Below are positions 1-9,058 of a DNA stretch of 64,000 bases, piece after piece. Under the pieces are notes generated by a model. It ran no database searches. It worked only from the letters and a program-made list of their open reading frames with translations, and had not been told where the DNA came from. Position 1 is the stretch's first letter, and every line of letters starts with the position of its first letter. The position numbers and the translations under genes were made by a program. The stretch is taken from the NCBI RefSeq assembly GCF_040892545.1, contig NZ_CP156079.1:1054001-1118000 (forward strand), written 5' to 3'. Origin of the DNA: Paracidovorax avenae. Lineage in GTDB: Bacteria > Pseudomonadota > Gammaproteobacteria > Burkholderiales > Burkholderiaceae_C.

Positions 1-2004
1 GCGTCCAGCGGCGGCACGGTCCAGGAGCGGGGCGTGGCCGAAGGCATGCTGTTGCCCTCGGGCGCCATGGTGGATATGGACTGGCAGGTGGATTTCCGGG
101 TCCGCCCAGGGCAGCGCCTTTATGTGGGTATCCACACCACGGGCCGCCGCCAGCCGGAGGTGGAGGTGCGCGCCGTAACGGACGACGGACGCGACTACCG
201 CTTCAGGGCGATGCCGAGCCAGCCCGTGCTGCTGGATCGCAGGATCCCCGAAGGGGCGCGGGTGCGAAGCCTGTCCCTGCGTTTCGATGCCCTGGAGGTG
301 GCTGCGCCCTGGACGGTCAAGGACATCTCGGTGTTCCGCCCTTACCGCCTGGACGCTGCCCAGGCCGCCACGGCACCCCGGTTCGGCTGGGGCGTGGTAC
401 CCCTGGTCCCACGGGCCGAAGCGACCGATCCGGGTGATGCGTGGCGCAGTGACGGCGTGCGCCTGACAGGCATCCTGCGGGCGCGGCCCGAAGCGGCAGG
501 CGCCACGACGCTGCGCTGGTCCACGCCTGTCGGGCTGCCTGCCAGGGATCTGCTCGAATTGCGCCTGGAATACGACGTGCGGGGCGCCGAGATGGACAGC
601 TGCTGGCTGCAGGCGGAAATCCTCGGCAGCGACGGGCATCGGCTGGAACGGCGGCTCTGTCCACGCGACGGCCATGTCCGCGAGGGGTTGGCCGCAGAGC
701 TGCGGGAGCGGTTCGGCGAGAACGAACGCGTCACGCAGATCCGCTGGAAAGCCGCACTCTACATGGACAGGCCCGTGCAGTTGAGCTTCCTGGCCGAGGC
801 CGGCGTGGGTGCACGTCCCTCCGCGATGGACTCGCTGTCCCGAGGTACCGGACTCCTCGTGGAAGGATCACTGCACATGCCCGAGGCGCTGCCCGGTTCG
901 CTTCGGGATGCCCTGGTGCAGGGGCGTCGCCCGGTGTGGCTCGACTATGGGGTTCTGGAGGTGGGGCAGAAACAGGAGATGACCCCGGTGCTGCTGCAGG
1001 ATGACGGCCTCTTCGAGTTGAGGCATGTCACGCTGGTGAGCAACCAGGACGAGAAATCGGAAGCCGTGGTGGAGTGGCGCGACATGCTGAGGCCGCCGGC
1101 ACCCCCTCCCGGAATGGGAAAGCTCAAGAAGCTGGTGCTGGCATTCGCCGCCGGCGCCGGGGCCTGGCTTGCCTGGCGGTTGCTTTCTCCGCATTGGCGC
1201 AATGGACGGGTCCGGCTGCGGGCCTTGGCGGTACAGGGGCGCCTCGCGGCCGAGACCGCATGGGGGCTGGGTGAGCGCGTCGCGGCGGGCGTCGGCCGCC
1301 ATCGCCGGGTGTTCCATCTGGCCAGCATGGTGGCCGCGTTGCCGTGGTTCTGGTGGGCCGGCAGGGGCGACGAAGGGGTGCCCTGGCTGCTGGGTGCGGG
1401 TGTCGCGCTGTGGATGACGTCTGCCCTGCACCTGTGGCGCGGGCTGCCTGCCTGGGGCAGGTTCTTCGCCGTCTATCTCTGGCCCTGCATGTGGTTCGCA
1501 TGGCTGGCATGGGCCCTGGGTGCGTATCCCGCACCTTCTTCGCCGCTTTCTTCGCTGGCGGTTGTTGTGGGATGCCTGTGGCCTGTCGCATCCATGCTGC
1601 ACCGGTCGCTGGGATGGATGCGGCGGGGGGCTGGCCTGTGGCTGGGCCTGATGCTGCTGCTCGGGGTGGCGAGCTATGGGTTCGGTTTCATGCGCACGGC
1701 AGGCTGGGGCGAAAATGTGTTCATCACGCTGGGCGGGCTCTGGATGATCGCTGCGTGGTGGTTCGCCACAGTCAGCGCACGGGATACCCTGGCCCGGCGC
1801 CAGCCCCGCCTTGCGCGCTGGATCTACGGTGAGCGTGGAGGCCCCTTTCTCGTCGGCTCCCTGCTGGCGCTTGCGGCCTCGATGGCGCTGCTGATGCTCG
1901 GCATGAGCCAGATGGCAGCCCACGTGGTGACGCTCTGCTTCTACCAGCTGTGCATTGGTGTGGCGCTGCAGGCGTCCGTCCACTGGTGGCGGAGATCGTC
2001 GTAG
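1..2004 (+). CDS. Large membrane protein of unknown function (5' end outside window)
   Basis: I do not recognise the family. The frame is open to the left edge; the first start codon in view is GTG at 34, but nothing marks it as the true start, so the gene is probably cut. Counting from that GTG, residues 1 to about 360 are hydrophilic, rich in V/L/R and short repeated aliphatic stretches, which suggests beta-sandwich domains outside the membrane. A hydrophobic segment near residues 365-385 is followed by an arginine-rich loop and then roughly six or seven further hydrophobic segments up to the C terminus. The TAG stop directly abuts the ATG of the flippase gene, so the two are almost certainly co-transcribed. 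The setting suggests a role in export or assembly of a surface glycan, which is inference only. Confidence 0.75.
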   Translation, partial: ASSGGTVQERGVAEGMLLPSGAMVDMDWQVDFRVRPGQRLYVGIHTTGRRQPEVEVRAVTDDGRDYRFRAMPSQPVLLDRRIPEGARVRSLSLRFDALEVAAPWTVKDISVFRPYRLDAAQAATAPRFGWGVVPLVPRAEATDPGDAWRSDGVRLTGILRARPEAAGATTLRWSTPVGLPARDLLELRLEYDVRGAEMDSCWLQAEILGSDGHRLERRLCPRDGHVREGLAAELRERFGENERVTQIRWKAALYMDRPVQLSFLAEAGVGARPSAMDSLSRGTGLLVEGSLHMPEALPGSLRDALVQGRRPVWLDYGVLEVGQKQEMTPVLLQDDGLFELRHVTLVSNQDEKSEAVVEWRDMLRPPAPPPGMGKLKKLVLAFAAGAGAWLAWRLLSPHWRNGRVRLRALAVQGRLAAETAWGLGERVAAGVGRHRRVFHLASMVAALPWFWWAGRGDEGVPWLLGAGVALWMTSALHLWRGLPAWGRFFAVYLWPCMWFAWLAWALGAYPAPSSPLSSLAVVVGCLWPVASMLHRSLGWMRRGAGLWLGLMLLLGVASYGFGFMRTAGWGENVFITLGGLWMIAAWWFATVSARDTLARRQPRLARWIYGERGGPFLVGSLLALAASMALLMLGMSQMAAHVVTLCFYQLCIGVALQASVHWWRRSS

Positions 2005-3180
2005 ATGTGGCTGCGTGGATGGATCAACCAGACCGCCGCCAGCCTGTGGGTGGCGGTGGTTTCCATGGTCCTGGTGTTCGCGCTGGGCCGCCTGCTCGGA
2101 CCGGAAAGGTTCGGGGAGTACAACTATGTGCTGACCCTGGCCTCCCTGATCGCCATTCTCCAGGACGGCGGTTTCAAGACCCTTCTGCAGCGTGAGTCCG
2201 CACATCGCAGCATGGATCTGGATGCGGGCGGGCTGACGCGCCATGCCCTCGGGCACATCCTGTCGGTGAGTTTGGTGGCGGTATGCCTGGCTGCCGTGCT
2301 GGGGGCGGATCGGCGGGGCGCGATGGTCTGGGCCATCGTGGCGATGGCTTTGCTTGCGGCGGCCAACATCCTGTCCGCGCGGTGGCGGGGTGTGGGGGAA
2401 TATGCCAGGGATGCCTTGTGGCAGGCAGGCGTGCGCAGCATCACGGCGATGCTCATCCTCGGCTGCGTGATGCTGTGGAGGCCGGACAGTACGGCGGTTT
2501 TCGTGGGCTGGGCCTGCGGTCTGGCGTTGGCGCTGGCTGCGGTGCGGTTCACGGTCCTTCCACGGTGGAATCCTCCGGGAGTCGTCTACAGGACGGCGGC
2601 AGCCTTCATGCTGATCGATCTGGCGACCACCATCTATTTCCGCATCGACATCGTCCTGATGGAGCAACTGGGCGTCGCGCCTGCGGACATCGGGCGGTAT
2701 GCTGCCGCTTACCGGCTCTTCGAGGGGGGCGTGCTGCTGCTGGCGCCCGCTGCCACGGTTTTCTTCCGGGAGCTGCGCCTGCGGTGGCAGGACCGGGATG
2801 CGGCCAGGGCGTTACTGCGCCGCGCCCTCGGTGGCGTGCTGCTGCTGGCCGCCGCCGGATCGGTCGTGGTGCACTGGTTCGCCGAGCCCCTGCTGGTGCT
2901 GGCATACGGGGATTCCTATGCTGCCGCAGCGCCGTTGCTGTCCTGGCTGCTGGTCGCTTTCCTCTTCCTGGCACCCAACTATGTGCTGACGCAGGCAGCG
3001 GTGGCCCTGGGGCGGGAGCGATGGTATGCAGTGACCGTCTGCATCGCCGCTGCCGTCAACGTGGGTTTGAATTTCTGGCTGCTTCCGCGTTTCGGAGCAT
3101 TGGGTGCGGCGTGGGCCAGCATCGCGACCGAAGCCGTCTTGATGGTGCTTTTGTACAGAGGGGTGCGTTCATGGCTGTGA
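2005..3180 (+). CDS. Wzx-like oligosaccharide flippase (MATE/MOP superfamily)
   Basis: Predicted inner-membrane protein of 391 residues, almost entirely hydrophobic helices with short basic loops, about the usual 400-450 residues and 10-12 helices of polysaccharide flippases. The N terminus (LGRLLGPERFGEYNYVL) matches the region near helix 1 of this family, where an LG-x-x-x-FG-x-Y pattern is common. Such proteins move lipid-linked oligosaccharides from the cytoplasmic to the periplasmic face. It follows the preceding membrane gene with no gap, and its last 10 bases overlap the start of the glycosyltransferase, so the three genes read as one translation-coupled unit. The substrate cannot be told from sequence. 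Confidence 0.85.
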   Translation: MWLRGWINQTAASLWVAVVSMVLVFALGRLLGPERFGEYNYVLTLASLIAILQDGGFKTLLQRESAHRSMDLDAGGLTRHALGHILSVSLVAVCLAAVLGADRRGAMVWAIVAMALLAAANILSARWRGVGEYARDALWQAGVRSITAMLILGCVMLWRPDSTAVFVGWACGLALALAAVRFTVLPRWNPPGVVYRTAAAFMLIDLATTIYFRIDIVLMEQLGVAPADIGRYAAAYRLFEGGVLLLAPAATVFFRELRLRWQDRDAARALLRRALGGVLLLAAAGSVVVHWFAEPLLVLAYGDSYAAAAPLLSWLLVAFLFLAPNYVLTQAAVALGRERWYAVTVCIAAAVNVGLNFWLLPRFGALGAAWASIATEAVLMVLLYRGVRSWL

Positions 3181-4262
3181 AGGGCGTGGTGCTCTATGAC
3201 TTTCTGCATGCGAAAGGCGGTGCCGAGCGCCTCACGCTCGATCTCGTGCGGGGCCTGGAAGGGGCCGAGCTGTGCTTCGGCTACCGGCAGCCGGACGTCT
3301 TTCCCGCCAGCGAGCTGGCAGACATCGCCTGCCATGATCTGGAGGCCACCACACCCGTGCCCGGCTGGCGCACGCTCAAGGTACTGCGTGCATTCTCGGG
3401 CCGACAGGCACGGTTCCTGGATCAATACGACTGGGCGATCTTCAGTGGAGTGCTCGCCCCGGTCGCCGTGCGGCACCGCCGGGGGCGGCGCAATCTCTAC
3501 TATTGCCATACGCCGCCGCGCTTCGTGTATGACCTGCGCGCCTATTACCAGCAGAAATTCGCGCCGCCGCTGAGGCCGGCTCTCGCCGTGCTCGCGGCCT
3601 ACCTGAAGCGGCGCTACGAGTCGTCGGTGGCTGAAATGGACATGGTGATCGCGAATTCGGAGAACGTGCGCGGCCGGCTGCGCGAGTACCTCGGGGTGGA
3701 CGCTACGGTGGTGCATCCGCCCATCGACGTGGAGCGGTTCCGCTGGCGGCATCGGGGGGATTACTTCCTCTCGCTTGCGCGGCTGGAAGACTTCAAGCGG
3801 GTGGACCGGATCGTGGATGCCTTTCTGCGCATGCCGTCCCGGCAACTGGTCGTGGTATCCGGCGGTTCGCAGTTCGAGGCCCTGCGCGCGAAAGCGGCCC
3901 AGGCACCCAACATCCGGTTCACCTCGTGGCTCGGGGACGATGCGCTCGCGGAAATGATGGGAGGGGCCCGGGCCTCGATCTACATTCCCCGTGACGAGGA
4001 TTTCGGCATGTCGCCCGTGGAGAGCATGGCCGCGGGCAAGCCCGTGATCGGTGTGGCCGAGGGCGGGCTGCTCGAGACCATCGTGCATGGGGAAACCGGC
4101 TGGCTTCTGCCGGCGGAGCCATCCGTGGAGCAAATCGTCGAAGCGGTATCGGCACTGTCGGGCGATGCGGCCGAAGCCATGCGGCCCGCGTGTGAAAGCC
4201 GCGCCAGGGAATTCAGCAAGGATCGCTTCCTGCGGCGCATGCGGGAACTGGTGGCGGGGTGA
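3171..4262 (+). CDS. GT4 family glycosyltransferase
   Basis: A 363-residue retaining glycosyltransferase with the two-Rossmann (GT-B) plan. The N-terminal half carries the short acceptor-side motif KGGAERLTLDL near residue 15. The C-terminal half carries a run EDFGMSPVESMAAGKPVIG, the E-x7-E nucleotide-sugar site of GT4 enzymes, followed by GGLLETIVHGETGWLL. The ATG at 3171 is chosen because it lies inside the end of the flippase gene (10-base overlap) and gives the standard N terminus for this fold; longer open frame upstream is only the flippase read out of frame. Similar to WbaZ-type mannosyl- or glucosyltransferases, but donor and acceptor are unknown. It ends 13 bases from the convergent GT4-GT2 gene. 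Confidence 0.9.
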   Translation: MAVKGVVLYDFLHAKGGAERLTLDLVRGLEGAELCFGYRQPDVFPASELADIACHDLEATTPVPGWRTLKVLRAFSGRQARFLDQYDWAIFSGVLAPVAVRHRRGRRNLYYCHTPPRFVYDLRAYYQQKFAPPLRPALAVLAAYLKRRYESSVAEMDMVIANSENVRGRLREYLGVDATVVHPPIDVERFRWRHRGDYFLSLARLEDFKRVDRIVDAFLRMPSRQLVVVSGGSQFEALRAKAAQAPNIRFTSWLGDDALAEMMGGARASIYIPRDEDFGMSPVESMAAGKPVIGVAEGGLLETIVHGETGWLLPAEPSVEQIVEAVSALSGDAAEAMRPACESRAREFSKDRFLRRMRELVAG

Positions 4263-4275
4263 GGGGCCGCCGGTC

Positions 4276-6099
4276 TCAGGGGTCGGCGCGACGCTGCAGG
4301 GGCCTGGGGCGTGCCGTGGCAAACCGGAAGAGGGTGGTTGCAGCGAGCCGGCGGATGCCGCTCCACCACGGATGGGGCGCTGCTTCCGAGGCTGCAACCG
4401 GCTCCGGCGCATGCACTGCAGGGTCGATGCGCACGATGCGCATACCCACGTGCCGCGTGAGCCACAGAAGTCCGAGGTCCGCATCATCCAGCAGAGCGGC
4501 TTCCGTGGAGGTGAAGGACTCCATCGCGGCGCGGCTGTAGTACGCGGGGTGTGCCGGGACGGGCGAGGTCTGCAGCACACGTCGCCACCATGGCGCCTCG
4601 TTTTCTGGAGCACGCAATACCGCTGCATCCGCGCGCGGAGCATGCTCCAGAAGCTCCTGCCACAGCCGGGGGGCCGGCCGCTGGCTGGAGGAGATCGTGA
4701 GGATGCCGCGATGGCCCTCGGCCAGGGCGAGGCGCATTCCGGTCTGGACGGCGCCCCAGCGGCTCATCGGGATCAGGGGGCGCAGCACCCTGGCGCCGGC
4801 CTCCTGCGCGAAAAGGCAGGTGCCATCTGCGCTCCGGTTGTCGATCACCAGGGGAATGCCCAGCCCGGCGTCGCGCACTGCGTGCACCAGCGCGGCGATG
4901 GAGTCCGAATCGTTGCATGCCGGAATAACCACGAGCGGGCCCCGGGTGTCGGCCGCCGGCCGGCGCTTGGACGTGACATGCCGGTACTCCCGTTCGATCG
5001 CGACGGCACCGCTGTGGATGGTGAATGACCGGAGCAGGGCCTGCCTGCCTGCGGCGCCCAGGCGTTGGCGCAGCGGGACATCGTGGCGAAGGCGGGTGAT
5101 GGCGTTCCTCCAGCCGTCAACGTCCTCGATGGGGACGCGCAGGCCCGCCCTGGCATGGGCGACGAGCCAGGGCATGCCGGACCCGGGCAGGTCGGTGACG
5201 ATGCACGGCTTTGCATGGAACATCGCTTCCAGGAGCACGATGCCGAATGCTTCGGTACGTTCCCTGGAGGCGAGGCAGAAGATGTCGCAGGTGGCGAGCA
5301 GCGAGTGCTTGCGTGCGTCGTCCACGTCGCCCAGCAGCCGGATGCTCCCCCTGCCTGTACGCGACTGCGCCGTCTGTATGCGCGCCTGCAGGCTGTCCCG
5401 CAACTCGCCGTCGCCGACGATCAGCAACTCCACGCCCGGCAGCGCGGCAACGGCCTGGATGAGGGTCTCGAAGCCCTTGTAGTAAGTCAGGCGCCCGATG
5501 GAAAGCAATTTCAAGGCCGTTCCCGGAGACCATGCGTCGCCAGGGGTGGCGGCGGGCAGGCTGCCGAGGTCGATGCCCAGCGGGACCGTCACGCACTTGC
5601 TTCTCCAGTACTGCAGGGCCTTGCTGGCCTCCAGGTAGGGCGGGGACGTCGCGATGATGCGTTCCGCACCGTCCAGCAGCGCATGCTCGAAGGGGCGGTA
5701 CAGGGCGTATGCCAGTGCGACCGAGAGCTTGATTTCCGACACCACGACATCGGAGTGCCAGTGGACCACCCAGGGAATGCGGCGTGCGCCGGGCAGCGTG
5801 AGTGCCCACAGCGCGGAGTTGTTGGGCATGTGCAGGTGCAGCACATCGGGTCGCAACCGGCGTATCGCCCGCGCCAGCGCTGCGCGAAAGCCCAGGGCGA
5901 ATGGTGCATACACCAGCTGGAATTGCACAGGTACCCGTTCCAGCCAGTGCGGATCGTCGGGCTGAGGTGCGCCGTGGACGAGCGCGTGCGCCTCGATGCC
6001 CTGGGCGCGCTGGGCGGCGATCAGGTCGGAAAGGAACACTTCCATGCCGCCGCGGTAGGGCGGATAGAACTTGCCTACATGCAAAACGCGCAGGGCCAC
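4276..6099 (-). CDS. Bifunctional glycosyltransferase: GT4 domain fused to GT2-like domain
   Basis: A 607-residue protein made of two transferase domains. Residues 1 to about 375 form a GT4 enzyme: the N-terminal FYPPYRGGMEVFLSDL is the acceptor loop seen in WcaL/MshA-like enzymes, and ERTEAFGIVLLEAMFHAKPC supplies the E-x7-E site. From about residue 387 a second domain begins (PLVVIPACNDSDSIAALV), which resembles the start of GT2 (GT-A) enzymes, with VIDNRSADGT as a diverged form of the usual D-x-S-x-D-x-T nucleotide-binding motif. The second domain lacks an obvious QxxRW signature and may be weak or inactive. The start is GTG at 6099, 28 bases after the TPR membrane gene, so both are probably one operon. 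Confidence 0.8.
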   Translation of the reverse strand: MALRVLHVGKFYPPYRGGMEVFLSDLIAAQRAQGIEAHALVHGAPQPDDPHWLERVPVQFQLVYAPFALGFRAALARAIRRLRPDVLHLHMPNNSALWALTLPGARRIPWVVHWHSDVVVSEIKLSVALAYALYRPFEHALLDGAERIIATSPPYLEASKALQYWRSKCVTVPLGIDLGSLPAATPGDAWSPGTALKLLSIGRLTYYKGFETLIQAVAALPGVELLIVGDGELRDSLQARIQTAQSRTGRGSIRLLGDVDDARKHSLLATCDIFCLASRERTEAFGIVLLEAMFHAKPCIVTDLPGSGMPWLVAHARAGLRVPIEDVDGWRNAITRLRHDVPLRQRLGAAGRQALLRSFTIHSGAVAIEREYRHVTSKRRPAADTRGPLVVIPACNDSDSIAALVHAVRDAGLGIPLVIDNRSADGTCLFAQEAGARVLRPLIPMSRWGAVQTGMRLALAEGHRGILTISSSQRPAPRLWQELLEHAPRADAAVLRAPENEAPWWRRVLQTSPVPAHPAYYSRAAMESFTSTEAALLDDADLGLLWLTRHVGMRIVRIDPAVHAPEPVAASEAAPHPWWSGIRRLAATTLFRFATARPRPLQRRADP

Positions 6100-6127
6100 G
6101 GGGAGTCGTCTCGTGCCTGTCTTCGGC

Positions 6128-8131
6128 CTATGGCTTGGCGGCGGCAGCAGCCACTTCGGCCCGGATCTGCGCGTACTGAGGGTTGCGCGGGTCGAGCCGG
6201 ATGGCCTGGTCGAGATCCTTCAGGCTGGCTGCATACTGGCGGGAGCCACGGTAGGCCATGGCGCGTCCGTAGTAGGCCGCGGCATTGGGGGCGCGCGCGA
6301 TCAATTGGTCGAACAGCGCGATGGCCTCCTTCGTGTCGCCCTTGCCGACATGCGCCATGCCCAGGCCCAGCAACAGGCGCGGGTTGGACGGGCTGGCCGG
6401 AAGCAGGGCATTGAAATCCTTGATCGCGTCGTCGAACCGGTTCGCGCCGATCGCGCTCTCTGCACGGCGAAGATGCATGAGCTGGCGGATGCGGTCCATT
6501 TCGGCGGAACTGAGGCCCAGGAGTTCCGTGCGCAATCCCTGGTCGAACTGCGCATAGGCCTGCGCATACCGTCCGAGGGCAAATTCCGATTCACCACGGT
6601 GGTAGTAGAGCTGCAGATCCTTGAAGCCCTGCTTCTCCGCATCGTCGAAGGCTGCGATCGCTTCGGTGTGCTTCTTCTGCTGCTGCAGTGCCACGCCCAT
6701 GTTGAATCGGGCAGCGCCGCGCAGCGCACCCAGCGCCTCGGCCGTGGCGAAGGCTTTCTGGGCCTCCGCCACGGATCCACGGTCCAGGTGGTAGGCGCCA
6801 AGGTTGAGGAATGGGCGCCACCGGCCGACCGCATTGGCGGGCGCCTTCACGTCGATTTTTTCAGCCGCATCGCTCCAGGCGGTGTAGTCGTCCCGCAGCG
6901 AGGCCGAGCGCTCGAAGGCAAGCAGGGCAAACACCAGTCCGACCATGGCGCCCAGCATGTAGATGGCGCGCGGCTTGAAGCCGGTGAGGGCAATGGCGAC
7001 CAGGATGGGTACGCCGACGGCCCAGAGGTAGCTTCGGTAGAGAACGAAGGGGTCCTGCACCCAGACGGTGGCGAATTCGGTCACGTAGAGCAGCAAGGGA
7101 AAGAGCAGCGCGACGCCCGCGAGGCTGAGCACGCCCCGGCGGCGCAGTACGGCCCATGCTGCGGCCACCCACAGCGCCACGTAGCCCAGCAGGCCCAGCA
7201 CTTGCGGGAACGCGGTGAACGAGAGGGGGAAAGGCGGCCGCAGATCCACGGACATCCACATCACGTTCGGCACGAACCACAGGAAACCGTAGGCGAAGAA
7301 CAGGGCTGCCTCGTTCAGAATGCTGAGCGGGTACATGCGCTGGGTGATGCCCGGGCTGAGCAGTTCCAGCTGCCTCGTGAGGTCGATGGAGCGCTGGTCG
7401 AACACCTTGCCGATGAATTCGCCATACACGCCGAACAGGACGGCGGCGGCCACGGCGACCAGCAACGCGGAAATGCCCGCGATGCCTGCCACCGTGCGCC
7501 ACGCGGGGCGCCTGACATGGATATACAGCGGCACCGCCATGGCGGCCACCATCACCGCATGCTCCTTCGACAGCACCGCCGCCGCATAGGCCACGACGGC
7601 GCCGGCATACCAGGCGGCCCCCCGGCCCGACAGGCCGCGCACGAAGCACCAGCACGCCAGCACCGCGAAGAACGTGGCCATGACGATGGAGCGCTGCACG
7701 AGGTAGGCCACCGCGTAGACCGCCATGGGGTTGACAGCGAAGAGCGCCACGCCCACGCGCACGGCGGCGAGCCGCGACGCGGTGAAATGCGGCTGGGCTT
7801 CGAATTCCTCGGGGAAGCGCGTGTGCGCGAGCAGGTCGCGCACGAGGGCATAGAGCGCCGCCACGGTGCCCAGGTGCAGGGCGATGTTCACCAGGCGCTG
7901 CTTCCACCATCCGGCGCCGGCCAGGTTGTCCACCCAGACGAAGCTGCCATAGGACAGCAGGCGCTGCTTGAAGGCGAGCAGGTTCCCGTAACTGCCGAAG
8001 ATGGTGCCGTCGGTCAGGGCCAGATCGTCGAACAGCAGCGCGTGGTCCCAGGCGGGCAGGTAGATGGCCAGGACGGCCGCCACGACGGCGATACCGAAGA
8101 CGATGAGGGATACGGATGGTTTGGTGGCCAT
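6128..8131 (-). CDS. TPR-containing polytopic membrane protein, possible GT-C glycosyltransferase
   Basis: A 667-residue protein. Residues about 1-430 hold some ten hydrophobic segments; between the first two is an acidic pair in WDHALLFDDLALTDG, the place where GT-C enzymes (PMT, TMTC and relatives) keep their catalytic aspartates. From about residue 440 to the end come several tetratricopeptide repeats, recognisable by repeated A-x-x-x-F-x-x-A, Y-x-R-G-x-x and ending LKDLDQAIRLDPRNPQYA. The layout of a polytopic N terminus and TPR C terminus recalls the TMTC protein O-mannosyltransferases of animals and uncharacterised bacterial relatives. It stands just upstream of the GT4-GT2 gene. A role in glycosylating surface proteins such as pilin is speculation. 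Confidence 0.7.
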   Translation of the reverse strand: MATKPSVSLIVFGIAVVAAVLAIYLPAWDHALLFDDLALTDGTIFGSYGNLLAFKQRLLSYGSFVWVDNLAGAGWWKQRLVNIALHLGTVAALYALVRDLLAHTRFPEEFEAQPHFTASRLAAVRVGVALFAVNPMAVYAVAYLVQRSIVMATFFAVLACWCFVRGLSGRGAAWYAGAVVAYAAAVLSKEHAVMVAAMAVPLYIHVRRPAWRTVAGIAGISALLVAVAAAVLFGVYGEFIGKVFDQRSIDLTRQLELLSPGITQRMYPLSILNEAALFFAYGFLWFVPNVMWMSVDLRPPFPLSFTAFPQVLGLLGYVALWVAAAWAVLRRRGVLSLAGVALLFPLLLYVTEFATVWVQDPFVLYRSYLWAVGVPILVAIALTGFKPRAIYMLGAMVGLVFALLAFERSASLRDDYTAWSDAAEKIDVKAPANAVGRWRPFLNLGAYHLDRGSVAEAQKAFATAEALGALRGAARFNMGVALQQQKKHTEAIAAFDDAEKQGFKDLQLYYHRGESEFALGRYAQAYAQFDQGLRTELLGLSSAEMDRIRQLMHLRRAESAIGANRFDDAIKDFNALLPASPSNPRLLLGLGMAHVGKGDTKEAIALFDQLIARAPNAAAYYGRAMAYRGSRQYAASLKDLDQAIRLDPRNPQYAQIRAEVAAAAAKP

Positions 8132-8260
8132 GGCGGTGTGTGCGTGACGGCGGAAGACGGACGGCGCAGGGCGTGCGGGCGCACCGTGCGACCGCGGGAC
8201 GCGGAAGTCTAAGCGATGGGGCCGGGAGCGCTGCCGTGGGCGCTCCGCCCGGCGGGCGCC

Positions 8261-8941
8261 TCAGGCCGGCGGGGCGCTGTCCGGCGCCAGGCCCGCAAGC
8301 ACCATGTGGCAGATCAGTGCCTCGGCATGCGCGTAGTCCCGCTCGGTCAGGGCCGGCTTGCCCAGAAGCAGGGCGAACTGCGCCTGCTGGTCGGCGTAGG
8401 CCTGGGTGACCGACCAGATGATGAACATCAGGTGCGTGAAGTTGACGCGGGCGATGCGGCCTTCCCGCGCCCAGCGCTCGAACGTGCGCACGTCATTGCG
8501 CAGCACCGGGCCCACGCGTTCGGCGATGACGTCGCCGTAGCGCGGCGCGCCGGCGATGACCTCCTTGGCGAACACCTTGGCGGCATTCGGGCGCTCCAGC
8601 GACGACCGGAGCTTGGCGCCGATGTAGCGGCGCAGGGCTTCGGAGGGGTCTTCGCCGTGCGACATCTCCTCCATGCCGTCCAGCCACTGGGTGAGCACGT
8701 CGTCCAGCACACGGCGGTAGAGGGCTTCCTTGTTCGGGAAATAGTAGAGCAGGTTGTGCCGGCTGATACCGGCCGAGGCCGCGATGCCCTCCAGCGATGC
8801 CCCTTCGAAACCGAACTGGGCGAACTGGCTTTCCGCCTCCGCGAGGATGGCCTGCTCCTTGCGCAGGCGCGCGGCGGACGGAGCGCTGGTGGTGCGCGGA
8901 CGCACGGGGGCTGGGCGGGACGGCGGCAGGCGGGAGCTCAT
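8261..8941 (-). CDS. RutR-like TetR family regulator, probable repressor of the pyrimidine operon
   Basis: A 226-residue TetR protein. After a proline-rich N terminus the DNA-binding domain spans about residues 26-80, with the helix-turn-helix EGIAASAGISRHNLLYYFPN, typical of the RutR/YcdC subgroup, and the C-terminal part fits the YcdC-type ligand domain. RutR of Escherichia coli senses uracil and thymine. Here the gene is divergent from the pyrimidine-degradation operon with two palindromes between them, which supports a pathway-specific repressor. The ATG at 8941 is chosen; an ATG three codons upstream (8950) is equally possible and neither has a clear ribosome-binding site. The open frame further upstream runs through the operators and is unlikely to be coding. 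Confidence 0.85.
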   Translation of the reverse strand: MSSRLPPSRPAPVRPRTTSAPSAARLRKEQAILAEAESQFAQFGFEGASLEGIAASAGISRHNLLYYFPNKEALYRRVLDDVLTQWLDGMEEMSHGEDPSEALRRYIGAKLRSSLERPNAAKVFAKEVIAGAPRYGDVIAERVGPVLRNDVRTFERWAREGRIARVNFTHLMFIIWSVTQAYADQQAQFALLLGKPALTERDYAHAEALICHMVLAGLAPDSAPPA

Positions 8942-9026
8942 ATGCACCATTGTGGGCCGAAGCAGGGGGCCGGAAACGGTCTTCCCCCGGGGGGCGCTTC
9001 TGGCATGGCGTTTGCTGTCCGGGATT

Positions 9027-9058
9027 TTACCAATAGGTAAGTTTTTACCGGTTGGTAA
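9027..9058. promoter_or_regulatory. Tandem TetR/RutR-type operator (two TTACC-N4-GGTAA palindromes)
   Basis: Two palindromes of identical form stand side by side: TTACCAATAGGTAA at 9027-9040 and TTACCGGTTGGTAA at 9045-9058, with centres 18 bp apart. They lie between the divergent regulator and preT. As I recall it, the RutR site of E. coli is TTGACCA-N2-TGGTCAA; both copies here keep its spacing and the ACC/GGT core, with T in place of G. This is the expected place for autoregulation plus control of the operon. Confidence 0.75.

Noticed and set aside
868..2667. A 599-codon minus-strand frame opposite the first membrane gene and the flippase
   Set aside because: Low-complexity basic/glutamine-rich translation, crosses the boundary of two plus-strand genes, no motifs.
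6071..8212. A 713-codon plus-strand frame opposite the TPR membrane protein
   Set aside because: The minus frame has clear membrane helices and TPRs; the plus product is a GC-driven shadow.
8239..8260. GGCGC/GCGCC hairpin at the end of the TetR gene as a terminator
   Set aside because: Short stem in very GC-rich DNA and no T-run on either strand.
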